Part shown: positions 57,701 to 63,849 of the stretch, piece by piece | Layout: each line of letters starts with the position of its first letter | How positions within the stretch are numbered: position 1 is the stretch's first letter | Origin: Ctenosaura bakeri | Lineage: Eukaryota; Chordata; Lepidosauria; Squamata; Iguanidae | NCBI GenBank assembly: GCA_948474755.1 | Contig: CAOLHI010001303.1 | Location: 310,001-374,000 of the forward strand | DNA: 64,000 bases | Direction: 5' to 3' | Notes under the pieces: generated by a model | The model's input: the letters and a program-made list of their open reading frames with translations, nothing else | What the model was told of the DNA's origin: nothing | The model's database searches: none | Program-made: the position numbers and the translations under genes

Positions 57701-60574
57701 ATTTCAGTTGCTGAGCTACCTTCCTATTTTCCTGCACATTAAACACAACAATGGCTATAATTTTCTATATAATTCATATACACATACAAATATAATGGAG
57801 TAAATAATTTAGTCTAGCTTCAAATCACATTTTCAGGAATATGAGAAATCATTTTAAAAAGTGGACAGTCATTTCATACCTGGAAAAAAAAATCAAAAGG
57901 TATTGATTACAAAAACAAGCTATTGCTGTTTAATCTTTTTTTTTTCCCCAAGGGATATTTTGAAGGTTTGTCACATAGTCTCTCTCTCTCTCTTTCTGGA
58001 ATCTAGGATCTGCCTTTTATAGAAAAAAAAGGTACAAAAAACAAGCAAGCAAAGAAAAAACAAACAAAAGGCCTCACAAAACCCCAAAACCCCACAACCC
58101 TTCACATAAACAACTATGCTCACTGACGGTGCCAATGGCTGACTTCTGGGGATCCACCCTCTCCTCCCTGCAAAACCCTAACACTGTATCACAGCTCACT
58201 CCATTCAGTGAGGTCACTAATACTGTATCACTTTCAGGGGCTAAAGGGAAAGAGGTTGGAGCAGTTGAGTTTTGGATATATCAAGAGATGACATGACTCC
58301 TTGGGAAAAAAATATAATAATGGGTTGTTGTGGGTTTTCTGGGCTTTGAGGCCATGTTCTATTAGTATTTTTTCCTGACGGTTCGCCTGCATCTGTATCT
58401 GGCATCTTCAGAAGATCTGGTGGCATGGAAGTGAGACAGAGTATATATACTTGTATAGTCCCCCACAGGTGGGGGGAGCAATTTGCATATATTACAGTTG
58501 GCCTGTGTGATGACTATTGTCAAATGGGATATCCCCCCAGGGTTGTATTGTTAATCAGGGGATATGCATAACAGTGCACTAAGTAGATTAGCAGTCCATT
58601 GTATTGTTTCCTGAAGAGGGACCTCCAAAGTCTGGGTGGTGTTCACTGGCATATTTTTGAGTCTTTATAATGCTTCATAAAGTCAAAAGTAATTGGAAAT
58701 GAAGAAGACAGAACTGCAGGTGGATTAGTTGCATCAAGGAACCATTTAGAGAGTGCTTTGTACTAATAAGCAGTATATTGCTATTGTCATATTCACCTTC
58801 AAAAATATACCTAGTATATAATCTGATAAGGTTTATTTTGGCAAATTCTTACCACCTAGGAATATATGTTATAAGGAGCAAAAGTAATGGCTAGGTTAAT
58901 TATTCTTAACCCCCACAATCTGGCAAGAAAGAGCAGAGAGAAGCACATACTTCTGGATCTGATCTGAAATGGTGGAGAGCAGGCATTGATGAAACCAGAA
59001 AATGTGTAAGATCTGCCTTTTAAACAGGAAGTGCTGCAAGGGAATCCAGGCATAAATATATTTCAGAGAGAAGTGAGGACTGGACAGAATGATAACCAGA
59101 GGATATCGAGTGTGGCGATATTTTTATGTGCTATGAAAAGAGTTCTTTTTTCTCTTTTTAAAAAGCAGGAAAATCCACATCATTGCTCTTGAGAAATATT
59201 TCCATTCCTTCCTGCCTTTTTGTAAAGGAATTTTCTTATCTATTTTTAAAGCAGAAATTATTTCTATTTTAGGAAAGACTGAAAGACTTCCCCTCTGCAA
59301 ATGTAGTGTCAAAAGCAAAGTTGGCAAAGACAGATATTTTATATAACTGTTCAGTGATAGAATCAGAAAATGTTCACAGAAAATTGCTGACAAATCATAA
59401 TCTGAAAGAAATAGACTTAGATCCAGAGTTCCTGTCACTGGAACACATTCACAGGATCTTCTCATTCGAATTGTGATTTTTGCTGATGCTTCTTCCCTCT
59501 ACAGCTCCTTAAGCAGGTGCTTTCAAGGTTAGAAACCCTCTCAGAAGAAACTGAAAGGAGGCTGCAAGGGGAAAGGGCCAGGGTTAATTAAAGCAATCAC
59601 CCCACTAGAAACCACCTCTGAAGCTCTATTAGGGCTACCAGATACAGAATAGGGCTCCTATGCTCTTAATGACTGTATAGAAGAGGAATTTCCTGCTGAA
59701 TCTCCCTCTTCTACACACATATGAAAGGTACAGGAACTATGGTCATTTCTACACAACGACACTCTTCCATGTCGTCTCACTGCAGTCCCGGGTCCAGAAG
59801 GTAGCATGTCAGCAATGCTCCCCTCTGTATCCGCTCAGTCCATGCGGAAGAGAACGCAGTGGCGCCACGTCTTCCTTCCGCAGGGCAGCTGGGCTTTTTC
59901 CATTGCTGTGCTACGTAAGGAAGCCTCACTAATGTGCTTCTGCAGCTTCCGCATGGCCAGAAGTGATGGGAACACCGTGTGATCACAAACGCAAAACGCA
60001 TTTTTTCCTTTTTGCAAAAACTGTGCAAGCATGACCCTCCGCGACAGGATGGCAGCGGGACAGTGACGATGTCATGTGGAAGTGCAACCTGCCAACCGCT
60101 GCCATCCTGTGGCAGAAACAAGACAGCGACAGCGTGCAGAAAGGGCCAAAGTCCATTATTCCACCTGGCAACACTTTCCTCTATTCAAAGAACTTTTGCT
60201 TTTGTGGAAGAAATTCTTTGAATTCAAATCTCTGAAGAATCTTGAATGAGTGTAAGCAGTGGAAAAAGCTTAGCATAAGAAGTGGGGTTTCAAGTCAGAT
60301 TAGCAAGAACACGAATGGTGTATTTCACATAACTGCATGCAATGCCGTTTTAAAAAAAATAGCTGGGAATTCAAAATAGAAATGCCTCTTAAAAAATTCT
60401 CAATCCATATAATGTGCAAGTAAAAGATAATTAACTGACTAATTACCTGTAACTAATAAGCTGGTTGAGCTACTAGCTTTTCCAAACTGGTTCTCTGCCA
60501 GACAAGTGTAACTTCCAGCATCTGATTTACTCACATTAGCTATTCGGAGGCCTCCATCTTTTAACAATGATATC
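24639..60574 (-). CDS. CNTN3: Contactin-3-like GPI-anchored neural adhesion protein, 3' twelve exons (partial gene)
   Basis: Contactins are GPI-anchored Ig-superfamily adhesion molecules of the neuronal surface, with six Ig domains, four FNIII domains and a C-terminal GPI signal. Seen here: twelve minus-strand exons with canonical AG/GT borders whose phases join into 572 codons plus TGA: end of Ig5 (residues 1-43 of the visible part), Ig6 (44-140), FNIII-1 (141-243), FNIII-2 (244-345), FNIII-3 (346-446), FNIII-4 (447-540) and GPI signal (541-572). Paralogue choice rests on remembered contactin sequences: [40 protein letters not shown] and the tail SMDARGS fit CNTN3 better than CNTN4, CNTN5 or CNTN6. 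A full-length contactin is about 1,030 residues, so roughly the first 455 lie past base 64000. Introns range from 93 bp to 9.2 kb. N-glycosylation sequons occur in exons for Ig5 and FNIII-2 to FNIII-4. No frameshift or stop interrupts the frame, so the gene looks functional. Confidence 0.88.
25111..25530. mobile_element. GC-rich DNA-transposon-like element, copy 2
   Basis: Inverted ends: GGCCCTTTGCTGCCGC on the left and the complement of GTGGAAAGGGCCT on the right. It shares CTGCATGACGTCATTGTGAT, TGGGAAAGTGCTGGGCTATG and CTGTGGAAGG blocks with the copy at 34349. It contains a perfect TGACGTCA at 25173-25180. Confidence 0.6.
25720..25890 (-). repeat. tRNA-derived SINE (Sauria-like)
   Basis: The minus-strand tail reads CATAAGTCAGAAATTACTTG then AAGGCACACAAC. 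The body contains CCTTGGGCACATCACAC and CCATGGAACCCCC. The tRNA head is eroded. Confidence 0.65.
26530..26698 (-). CDS. CNTN3: CNTN3 exon: second half of FNIII domain 4
   Basis: It is bounded by TTATACTGTAG and GCAA|GTATGT. It encodes [40 protein letters not shown] and [16 protein letters not shown]. The [13 protein letters not shown] block ends FNIII-4 in every contactin. The donor has A rather than G as the last exon base. It is confirmed by the next exon, which begins GT ATG GAT and rebuilds the Ser-Met-Asp of the known CNTN3 C terminus. Reading on through the donor gives an unrelated, non-hydrophobic tail, so that longer frame is rejected. Confidence 0.93.
27846..27978. repeat. Palindromic repeat of the GTTGTAGTCC type, copy 3
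   Basis: AAATGTTGTTGGACTGCAAA and GGGATTGTGGTCAAACAACA form the inverted arms. Confidence 0.5.
29018..29256 (+). repeat. 5S-rRNA-derived SINE with the longest 5S head in the window
   Basis: The 5S-like part AGATCACATCTGAAGTTGGA, AGCTAAACAGGATCAGGCCT and GGTTAGTATTTGGATGGGG covers most of the 5S internal promoter. The body is diverged, and the tail GAAACTCATGGGATTGTCAT ends ACTTCAAGGCACACCCACAC. It is antisense to CNTN3, 319 bp 3' of the FNIII-4 exon at 29575. Confidence 0.85.
29575..29687 (-). CDS. CNTN3: CNTN3 exon: first half of FNIII domain 4
   Basis: The acceptor TATTTCAAG|CA completes a Pro codon, giving [20 protein letters not shown] followed by [20 protein letters not shown] and K. 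The PPSQPPGN linker before FNIII-4 is conserved in all contactins. NVT and NES are potential N-glycosylation sites. The donor is TATAAG|GTGAGT, phase 0. Confidence 0.94.
31380..31860 (-). repeat. L2-clade LINE remnant
   Basis: The plus strand CATGTAGATGTTAAACAGTA, CAGCAGAACCAACAAGGGTA and TGAAAAGGACTTGGATAATG follow the intact L2 (TTCATGTAGATGTTAAATAG and TGAAATGGATCTAGATAATC). Diverged, no open frame. Confidence 0.7.
32351..32576 (+). repeat. tRNA-derived SINE with L2-type tail, copy 2
   Basis: The head is GGAGCCCTGGTGGTACAGTG with A-box TGGTACAGTGG at 32360-32370 and B-box GTTCGATCC near 32406-32414. The body has GTCGGTAAAATGAGTACCCA, and the tail is CGCCTCGATCCATATGGAGA then GGCGGGATACAAATT. 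It is nearly complete and about as long as copy 1 at 9870. Confidence 0.88.
32577..32743 (-). repeat. CR1 LINE 3'-end remnant
   Basis: It starts ATAGAATCATAGAATTGTAG, the complement of the CR1 terminal repeat, and continues through CCCCTCCCATGCAGGAACAC. It abuts the SINE tail directly. Confidence 0.8.
32883..33431 (+). mobile_element. CR1 LINE, 3' fragment
   Basis: Open for about 140 codons ([20 protein letters not shown] and [20 protein letters not shown]). A short deletion at about 33301 (GAGACTTAAGC where other copies read GAGGTTTTTAAGC) then breaks the frame. It ends ATGATTCTATGATTCTAT. Confidence 0.92.
33671..33853. mobile_element. Palindromic element, copy 4
   Basis: The outer arms ACCATTTCTGCACTACAGTG and CACTGCAGTGCGGAAATGGC are inverted. 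Inner AACCTCCTATGGAATTCTGG pairs with CCAGAATTCCACAGGGCGTT. The centre is AAGAGCTCTTTGG. Confidence 0.75.
34262..34348 (-). repeat. CR1 LINE 3'-tail remnant
   Basis: AGAATCATAGAGTTGGAAAG and CATGCCAGTGCAGGAAATC, the complement of the CR1 end. Confidence 0.6.
34349..34674. mobile_element. GC-rich DNA-transposon-like element, copy 3
   Basis: Left end AGGCCCTTTCTGCAGTAACC, right end GATGCAGAAAGACCCC. Internal blocks GCTTCTGCATGATGTTGTTG and CTCAGCAGAGCAACTGTTGG are shared with the copy at 18065. Confidence 0.6.
36532..36548 (+). repeat. (GA)n microsatellite
   Basis: Eight to nine GA units preceded by a GTGTATATGTG stretch. Confidence 0.9.
37970..38156 (-). CDS. CNTN3: CNTN3 exon: second half of FNIII domain 3
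   Basis: 62 codons plus one base. It encodes [20 protein letters not shown], then [40 protein letters not shown] and KT, with NET and NAT sequons. The acceptor is CATCCACTAG with little pyrimidine tract, and the first exon bases are GTAAGA, which themselves resemble a donor. The true donor at the 3' end is AACAC|GTAGGT. No methionine opens this frame, so it is easily missed by simple ORF calling. Confidence 0.93.
38157..39171 (-). other. CNTN3 intron within FNIII-3
   Basis: 1,015 bp, ends GTAAAA and CACTAG. A-rich patch at 38978-38988. No repeat recognised. Confidence 0.7.
39172..39287 (-). CDS. CNTN3: CNTN3 exon: first half of FNIII domain 3
   Basis: It starts after TTGCAATACAG, completing the Glu codon to give [20 protein letters not shown]. 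It then encodes [20 protein letters not shown] and GYE. The EVSW tryptophan and the G-x-L-L-G-Y-E segment are the expected B and C strands. The donor is TATGAG|GTAAAA, with A instead of G at intron position 5. The upstream intron is only 186 bp. Confidence 0.94.
39474..39708 (-). CDS. CNTN3: CNTN3 exon: main part of FNIII domain 2
   Basis: 78 codons plus one base, bounded by TTTTTGTTCAG and GAAGAGG|GTGAGT. It carries the segments that best identify the paralogue: [40 protein letters not shown], and then [20 protein letters not shown] with [19 protein letters not shown] is a potential N-glycosylation site. The Y-x-V-K-V-x-V-Y-N pattern is the FNIII tyrosine corner. CNTN6 shares [11 protein letters not shown] but diverges after it, and CNTN4 differs in this region. 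Confidence 0.95.
39709..43549 (-). other. CNTN3 intron within FNIII-2
   Basis: 3,841 bp. A purine-rich patch lies at 40290-40500, a (TG)n tract at 41690-41705 and an L2 remnant at about 42560-43200. No exon is supported inside. Confidence 0.7.
42560..43200 (-). repeat. L2-clade LINE remnant
   Basis: The plus strand CCATGCAGATATTAAACAGC then ATGGGGAAAAACG, TCAGATCTAGCAGAACCAAC and ATGAAGGATTTTTTAGGAGG correspond to positions in the intact L2 at 10775. Strongly decayed. Confidence 0.65.
43550..43620 (-). CDS. CNTN3: CNTN3 exon: start of FNIII domain 2 (71 bp)
   Basis: A short exon of 23 codons plus two bases, bounded by TCTCCTCACAG and GAT|GTAAGT. It encodes [20 protein letters not shown] followed by TWD. 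The [14 protein letters not shown] block is a contactin hallmark at the entry of FNIII-2. It leaves in phase 0 and joins the next exon as [14 protein letters not shown]. Confidence 0.94.
43621..45227 (-). other. CNTN3 intron between FNIII-1 and FNIII-2
   Basis: 1,607 bp, GTTAGT and CTCACAG ends. No repeat or gene recognised. Confidence 0.7.
45228..45377 (-). CDS. CNTN3: CNTN3 exon: second half of FNIII domain 1
   Basis: It begins after TTTTATCACAG and encodes [20 protein letters not shown] followed by [20 protein letters not shown] and [10 protein letters not shown]. The tyrosine-corner pattern ([15 protein letters not shown], then N-x-x-G) is the conserved core of FNIII domains. The donor is GGCAG|GTTAGT. 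Phase is 1 in and 1 out, so the flanking exons fit without a frameshift. Confidence 0.94.
45378..45470 (-). other. CNTN3 93-bp intron inside FNIII-1
   Basis: Starts GTAAAGGGAAGG and ends TTTTATCACAG. The length is a multiple of three, and read through in frame it reaches TAA after about 22 codons, so retention would truncate the protein. Confidence 0.85.
45471..45629 (-). CDS. CNTN3: CNTN3 exon: first half of FNIII domain 1
   Basis: The acceptor ATTGCATTAG|GC completes the Gly codon. The exon encodes [32 protein letters not shown] and [16 protein letters not shown]. The LSW tryptophan of the FNIII B strand and the [10 protein letters not shown] stretch are typical of contactin FNIII-1. It ends ACAACAG|GTAAAG, leaving the first base of a Val codon. 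Only 93 bp of intron separate it from the next exon. Confidence 0.94.
46289..46535. mobile_element. Fold-back (long inverted repeat) element with 16-bp target-site duplication
   Basis: The arms at 46303-46389 and 46398-46484 are inverse copies over 87 bases with about two mismatches and an 8-base spacer. Each arm carries TTTCTCCTGATGTTTCGCCT or its inverse. A 35-base single-copy tail follows the right arm. The direct repeat AATCATTTAATTGTTT is perfect at 46289-46304 and 46520-46535. An arm-like sequence also begins a different repeat at 58325. Such a long target duplication suits target-primed reverse transcription rather than a cut-and-paste transposase. The family is not named with confidence. 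Confidence 0.85.
47100..47350 (+). repeat. CR1 LINE internal remnant
   Basis: CACCTGGAATACTGTGTCCA, GTGTCCAGAGGAAGGTGACC and GACATGATAACCATGTTTAA match CR1 copies. Truncated at both ends. Confidence 0.85.
48159..48276 (-). CDS. CNTN3: CNTN3 exon: C-terminal half of Ig domain 6
   Basis: The exon starts in phase 0 after CTCTCAACAG and encodes [20 protein letters not shown], then the [19 protein letters not shown] segment. This holds the second Ig6 cysteine in the context SGKYVC. The last base begins a Gly codon completed by the next exon. The donor is GAG|GTATCC, with C rather than G at intron position 5, so it is weaker than the other donors. No start codon is available in this frame, so an open-reading-frame search that requires one would miss it. 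Confidence 0.92.
49679..49745 (-). repeat. Bov-B-tailed SINE tail fragment
   Basis: The minus strand AAGAAAACCCCATGAATGGG, GTGCCATAAGTTGGAGCTGA and CTTGAAGACACA match the shared SINE tail. The head is missing. Confidence 0.6.
50208..50411 (-). repeat. tRNA-derived SINE (Sauria-like), best-preserved head
   Basis: On the minus strand the head reads AGCTAGTGTGGTATAGTGGT (A-box TGGTATAGTGG), then CCTGGGTTCAGTTCCCCAG (B-box). The body CCATGGAGACCCATTGGGTG and ACCTTGGGCACATCACACAG follows. The tail is CCATAAGTTGGAAATGACTC then AAAGACACAC. Confidence 0.85.
50830..51008 (+). repeat. L2-like LINE 3' part, 5' side of a nested insertion
   Basis: GAGGAACGGTCTTTCTTTGG and CAGCTGAAGACCTTCCTCTT encode a diverged form of the L2 C terminus (rLrxxLxxFKKxLKTxLF). 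The same element appears to resume at 51250, interrupted by CR1. Confidence 0.6.
51009..51250 (+). mobile_element. CR1 LINE, short 3' fragment nested in another LINE
   Basis: Starts CTGCAGGAAAGGAGATTCCA and ends ATTTCTATGATTCTATGATT then CTATG. It sits between the two halves of an L2-like 3' end. Confidence 0.9.
51251..51405 (+). repeat. L2-like LINE 3' end with (GTT)n tail
   Basis: TAAAGGGCATTATAAATAAA then (TGT/GTT)n at 51374-51405. A typical LINE 3' terminus downstream of the nested CR1. Confidence 0.65.
52225..52345. repeat. Palindromic repeat of the GTTGTAGTCC type, copy 4
   Basis: CTTTGGGAGTTGTAGTCCAA on one side, and a diverged CCAGACTAACATTCCCATGG arm on the other. Confidence 0.5.
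53964..54165. mobile_element. Palindromic element, copy 5
   Basis: The outer arms CTTTCTGCACTACACTGTTA and TAACAGTGTAGTGCGGAAC are inverted. Inner arms carry TTCCACTTTCAACATCCTGT and its inverse, and the centre is AAGAGCTCTCTGGC. Confidence 0.78.
56110..56215 (-). repeat. tRNA-derived SINE (Sauria-like), partial
   Basis: The plus strand CTTATGGTGACCCTAAGGGG, AACCTATCATGTGGTTTTCT and GGGGGTTTGCCTTTGCCTTC match this SINE's body and tail. The head is missing. Confidence 0.7.
57099..57136 (+). repeat. 19-bp perfect tandem duplication
   Basis: ACTAATGAAAAAAGGTAGA occurs twice in a row. Confidence 0.9.
57267..57372. repeat. Palindromic repeat of the GTTGTAGTCC type, copy 5
   Basis: GCTGGATTACAACTCCCAGC and GCTGGGAGTTGCAGTCCAGC are inverted arms with GGCC-type ends. 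It is the best-preserved copy, about 130 bp downstream of the Ig6 exon's donor on the transcript. Confidence 0.7.
57504..57679 (-). CDS. CNTN3: CNTN3 exon: N-terminal half of Ig domain 6
   Basis: The acceptor TCCTTTACAG|AG completes a Glu codon split with the preceding exon, giving the continuous [20 protein letters not shown] of contactins. The 58 full codons include the [11 protein letters not shown] segment with the first Ig6 cysteine and end at FERVGG. The donor is GG|GTAAGT, full consensus, leaving in phase 0. A read-through frame continues only four sense codons of clear meaning before losing similarity, which supports the boundary. Confidence 0.93.
58325..58700 (+). repeat. Interspersed repeat beginning with the fold-back arm sequence
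   Basis: GTTGTGGGTTTTCTGGGCTT, CCTGACGGTTCGCCTGCATC and CTGGCATCTTCAG match one arm of the element at 46305. Here it is followed by about 280 bases of different sequence (TATATATACTTG, CCCCACAGGTGGGGGG) instead of the inverse arm. It may be the parent family of the fold-back element. The right boundary is uncertain. Confidence 0.6.
59738..60145. mobile_element. GC-rich DNA-transposon-like element, copy 4 (CpG-rich)
   Basis: Ends TGGTCATTTCTACACAACGA and CGTGCAGAAAGGGCCA are inverted. The interior is rich in intact CpG (for example TCCATGCGGAAGAGAACGCA, GTGGCGCCACGTC). Overlapping open frames in all phases follow from the GC content and are not coding. Confidence 0.6.
60447..60574 (-). CDS. 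CNTN3: CNTN3 exon: C-terminal half of Ig domain 5
   Basis: First visible exon in transcript order. The acceptor is a T-rich tract ending TTTTTAG and the donor is ACAG|GTAATT. It enters in the third position of a codon and leaves after the first. It encodes [20 protein letters not shown] followed by [20 protein letters not shown], with the DAGSYTC motif that carries the second disulfide cysteine of an Ig domain. NVS is a possible N-glycosylation site. The partner half of this Ig domain must be encoded upstream, and I found no matching exon up to base 64000. Confidence 0.9.
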
Positions 60575-60704
60575 CTAAAAATAAAAAGAAAATAGTGTAA
60601 CTTTCCTGAGATAAAGGGGCACATTATTTAAACTCTTGGATTTCAAAATGTACTCACCACACACACACAAACAGCTTCTTCATATATTTCTGTAACATTC
60701 AAAA

Positions 60705-61945
60705 ATAAGTCATGCCAGACTAATCTTATCTCTTTTTATGATAGAGTTACTAGCTTGATAGATGAAGGGAATGCTGTGGATGTAGCATATCTCGATTTCA
60801 GTAAGGCCTTTGACAAAGTTCCCCATGACATTCTTGCAACGAAGCTAGTAAAATGTGGGCTGGACAGGGCTACTGTTATTTGGATTTGTAATTGGTTGAC
60901 CGACCGAACCCAAAGGGTGATCACAAATGGCTGCTTTTCGTCCTGGAGAGAAGTGACTAGCGGGGTGCCACAGGGTTCTGTCCTAGGCCCAGTGCTGTTC
61001 AATATTTTTATCAATGACTTGGATGAAGGAATAGAGGGCATGCTGATCAAATTTGCAGATGACACCAAATTGGGAGGGGTTGCTAATACGCCAGAGGACA
61101 GGATCAAAATTCAAAATGACCTGGATAGATTGGAGAGCTGGGCCAGGGCGAACAAAATGAAATTCAACAGAGAGAAATGTAAGGTCCTACACTTAGGCAG
61201 AAATAATGGAATACAGAAATATAGGATGGGGGACACGTGGCTGGATAGCAGTACATGTGAAAGGGATCTAGGAGTCTTCATAGACCACAAGCTGAACATG
61301 AGTCAGCAGTGTGATGCGGCAGCCAAGAAAGCCAATGCAATTCTTGGCTGCATCAATAGGAGTATGGTGTCTAGATCAAGGGAGGTACTGGTACCACTCT
61401 ACTCTGCTTTGGTTAGACCCCATCTTGAATACTGTGTCCAGTTCTGGGCACCCCAATTCGAGAAGGATATTGACAAGCTGGAGCAAGTCCAGAGGAGGGT
61501 GACCAAAATGGTGAGAGGCCTGGAAGCCATGCCCTATGAGGATAGACTTAGAGAGCTGGGTATGTTTAGTCTGCAGAAGAGGAGGTTAAGAGGGGACATG
61601 ATAGCTATGTTTAAATATTTGAAGGGATGCCACATAGAGGAGGGAGAAGGCTTGTTTTCTGCTGCTCCAGAGACCAGGACAAGGAGCAATGGATTCAAGC
61701 TGCAGGAAAGGAGATTCCACCTGAACCTCAGGAAGAACTTCCTGACAGTCAGAGCTGTCCGGCAGTGGAATCTGCTGCCTCGGAGTGTAGTGGAGTCTCC
61801 TTCCTTGGAGGTTTTTAAGCAGAGGCTTGATGGCCATCTGTCGGGATTGATTTGAGGGTGTTCCTGCATGGCAGGGGGTTGGACTGGATGGCCTGTGTGG
61901 TCTCTTCCAACTCTGAATTTCTATGATTCTATGATTCTATGATTC
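60705..61945 (+). mobile_element. CR1 LINE, 5'-truncated, with open reverse-transcriptase frame
   Basis: An uninterrupted frame from about 60720 to the TGA ending at 61855 encodes the RT core and C terminus of a CR1 protein. Motifs: [40 protein letters not shown], then [12 protein letters not shown] with the catalytic F-A-D-D, and [16 protein letters not shown] near the C terminus. The first codons before [10 protein letters not shown] continue the frame without a methionine, as expected of a truncated insert. The 3' end is (ATTCTATG)n at 61915-61945. It is antisense to CNTN3 and starts about 130 bp upstream of the Ig5 exon. Confidence 0.93.
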
Positions 61946-62500
61946 ATGAGACAGTACACTACACAGGGAGTTTGTCTGTCCTAATCATCCAATTACATCG
62001 CAAGAGATCTGTGTGGCAGCTTCAGCAACTGGTCACATTGTGAAATTTTAGCCTCACATCTCCTTCAGTGAGAGTGAGGACCAAAGAAGAAATCATGAAC
62101 ATGTACTCGATTTTGAACAAGTGGATTAAAAACATGTTGAGAGGGGAGCAATCACTCTTAGAAACCTAGCATGGAGGAAGGGAAAACTTGTACGTTTATT
62201 CTCTAGAATGATCAGAATCTACATCTCTTCCTGCCACATGGCTAGAATGCAGAGAATAAAATTTGGTTTCTTCCATTGGTATTTTTAAAACAATTCCCTC
62301 TGAACTCTAGCCACAAAGATGGTGGTGGTGAGGAGACTGATCATACTGGTGAGTAGAATATATACAATGTTTTTGATAAGGAACCCATTCTCAGCATGCC
62401 CATAATTAGTCTGGTCCAAACTATGTATTTAGCAGCATGTTATGTATTTTGAGAATTTCTGCTTTGACCTTATATCTGTGTAAAGCAGAAAAACAAGAAA

Positions 62501-62552
62501 AGCCTTATTAAGGATATTAAGACTAAAGCCTTATTAAGGATATTAAGACTAA
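62501..62552 (+). repeat. 26-bp perfect tandem duplication
   Basis: The unit starts AGCCTTATTAAGGATATTAA and ends GACTAA. It occurs twice without change. Confidence 0.92.
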
Positions 62553-63689
62553 AACAATCGGGATAATAGATTCAGAGTCCTCAAATGGTATCTATTGAGG
62601 CCATGTCTTTCATTTCAGGGGCAGAACTTCCTAAGTTAATCTGTCCTACTCTTATAGCATGGCAATTATGGCATTCAAAGTCCCTTCCACGCTTGGATAG
62701 ACCAGTTTTGTGGGAATGGCCCTTTCCATAGGAATGCTTTCAAGTCCTATTTATACATTCAAAATGAGGATGCCTATCCAGCTGATAAAAAATATTGTAC
62801 ATGCATTGGGCAAAGAAGTAGACACAACTGAGCTTCTTATGAATAGGTAGTATCCTTGTCAGCTATAACATGCACTACACATGACACTAAGATGCTCACA
62901 ATGGAGAAAATGGAGTGCATGAAGTACATGATTAATGCATGACAATTTAAAAGCCAATTGAAATGACACTGCAAGAAGAAACCTAAGACTCCAGAAATCA
63001 GTGTAAATATAATTATTTGAACTTTCTCTTGTAGCAACACAAAACATGTCAAAATGTATTACTTCCTTTGAGAAAATAGTAATAATTCACGTGTCTGGTA
63101 TGGATGACAAATATTTCCATCAGCAGCTACAACACATAGTGTTTTAAAGTCCCCACATATTGCCTTATCTGCACAGCGTCAAGTTTAACTGAATGCCTTA
63201 CAATGAGTCAGACAAGTGGTTCATCTTGCTTAGCTTCCAAAATCAGGTGTGTTCAGGGTGGGGAGGGCTTGTTTACCAGAAAGTATTGACCTGATATGAT
63301 AGTTCCTCCTCAACGAAATTCTTTCTCAGAAGGTCCCAAGAAGAGTCCATGAACAATAAAGTGAGGTCTGCATATAACCCTGGGATTATTATTTGCTAGT
63401 TTCATTTATATCCTGTCCTTCCTCCAAGACTTGCATGGCTTATTGTATGATGCCTGGTCCTCATATCTTCCCCTTTAGGTGAGCCTAAGAGACAGCGAGT
63501 GACCTAAGATCATCCAGTGTTCTTCATGACTCTCCCACAGTCCATGTTCATGATTGTTACATCACACACAACTCTTTATAAGAAAGCAATACAGTGAATC
63601 CAAAGCCAGACATGCTTGGAAAAGAGGAACTGCTTTGTATTCTGAGGTCATGCTACAATAGTCACATTTTTCACATCTGCAGTGTACAG

Positions 63690-63800
63690 AACTATAGCAC
63701 TTTGATACCACATTGTCATAACTCCATCCTATGAAATCCTGGGATTTTTGGTTTTGTAAGGTACTCAAAATCCTCTGCCAGTGAACTAATACTGTAGTTC
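63690..63800. repeat. Diverged palindromic DNA-transposon-like repeat
   Basis: TATAGCACTTTGATACCACA and TATGAAATCCTGGGATTTTT resemble the left half of a common reptile palindromic repeat with a TATAGCACTTTGATACCAC start. The right half is eroded. Confidence 0.4.
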
Positions 63801-63849
63801 ACAAGGGAGTGCACTAAAGAATCCGAAGAGTGGTCACCAGAGGTTCCTC

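Larger units (their letters stand above)
57680..60446 (-). other. CNTN3 intron between Ig5 and Ig6
   Basis: 2,767 bp. Holds an arm-containing repeat at 58325-58700 and the GC-rich element at 59738-60145. The overlapping open frames at 59777-60221 lie in that repeat. Confidence 0.7.

Noticed and set aside
59777..60221. Overlapping frames on both strands in GC-rich DNA
   Set aside because: Same explanation: a CpG-rich repeat with few stop codons by composition.
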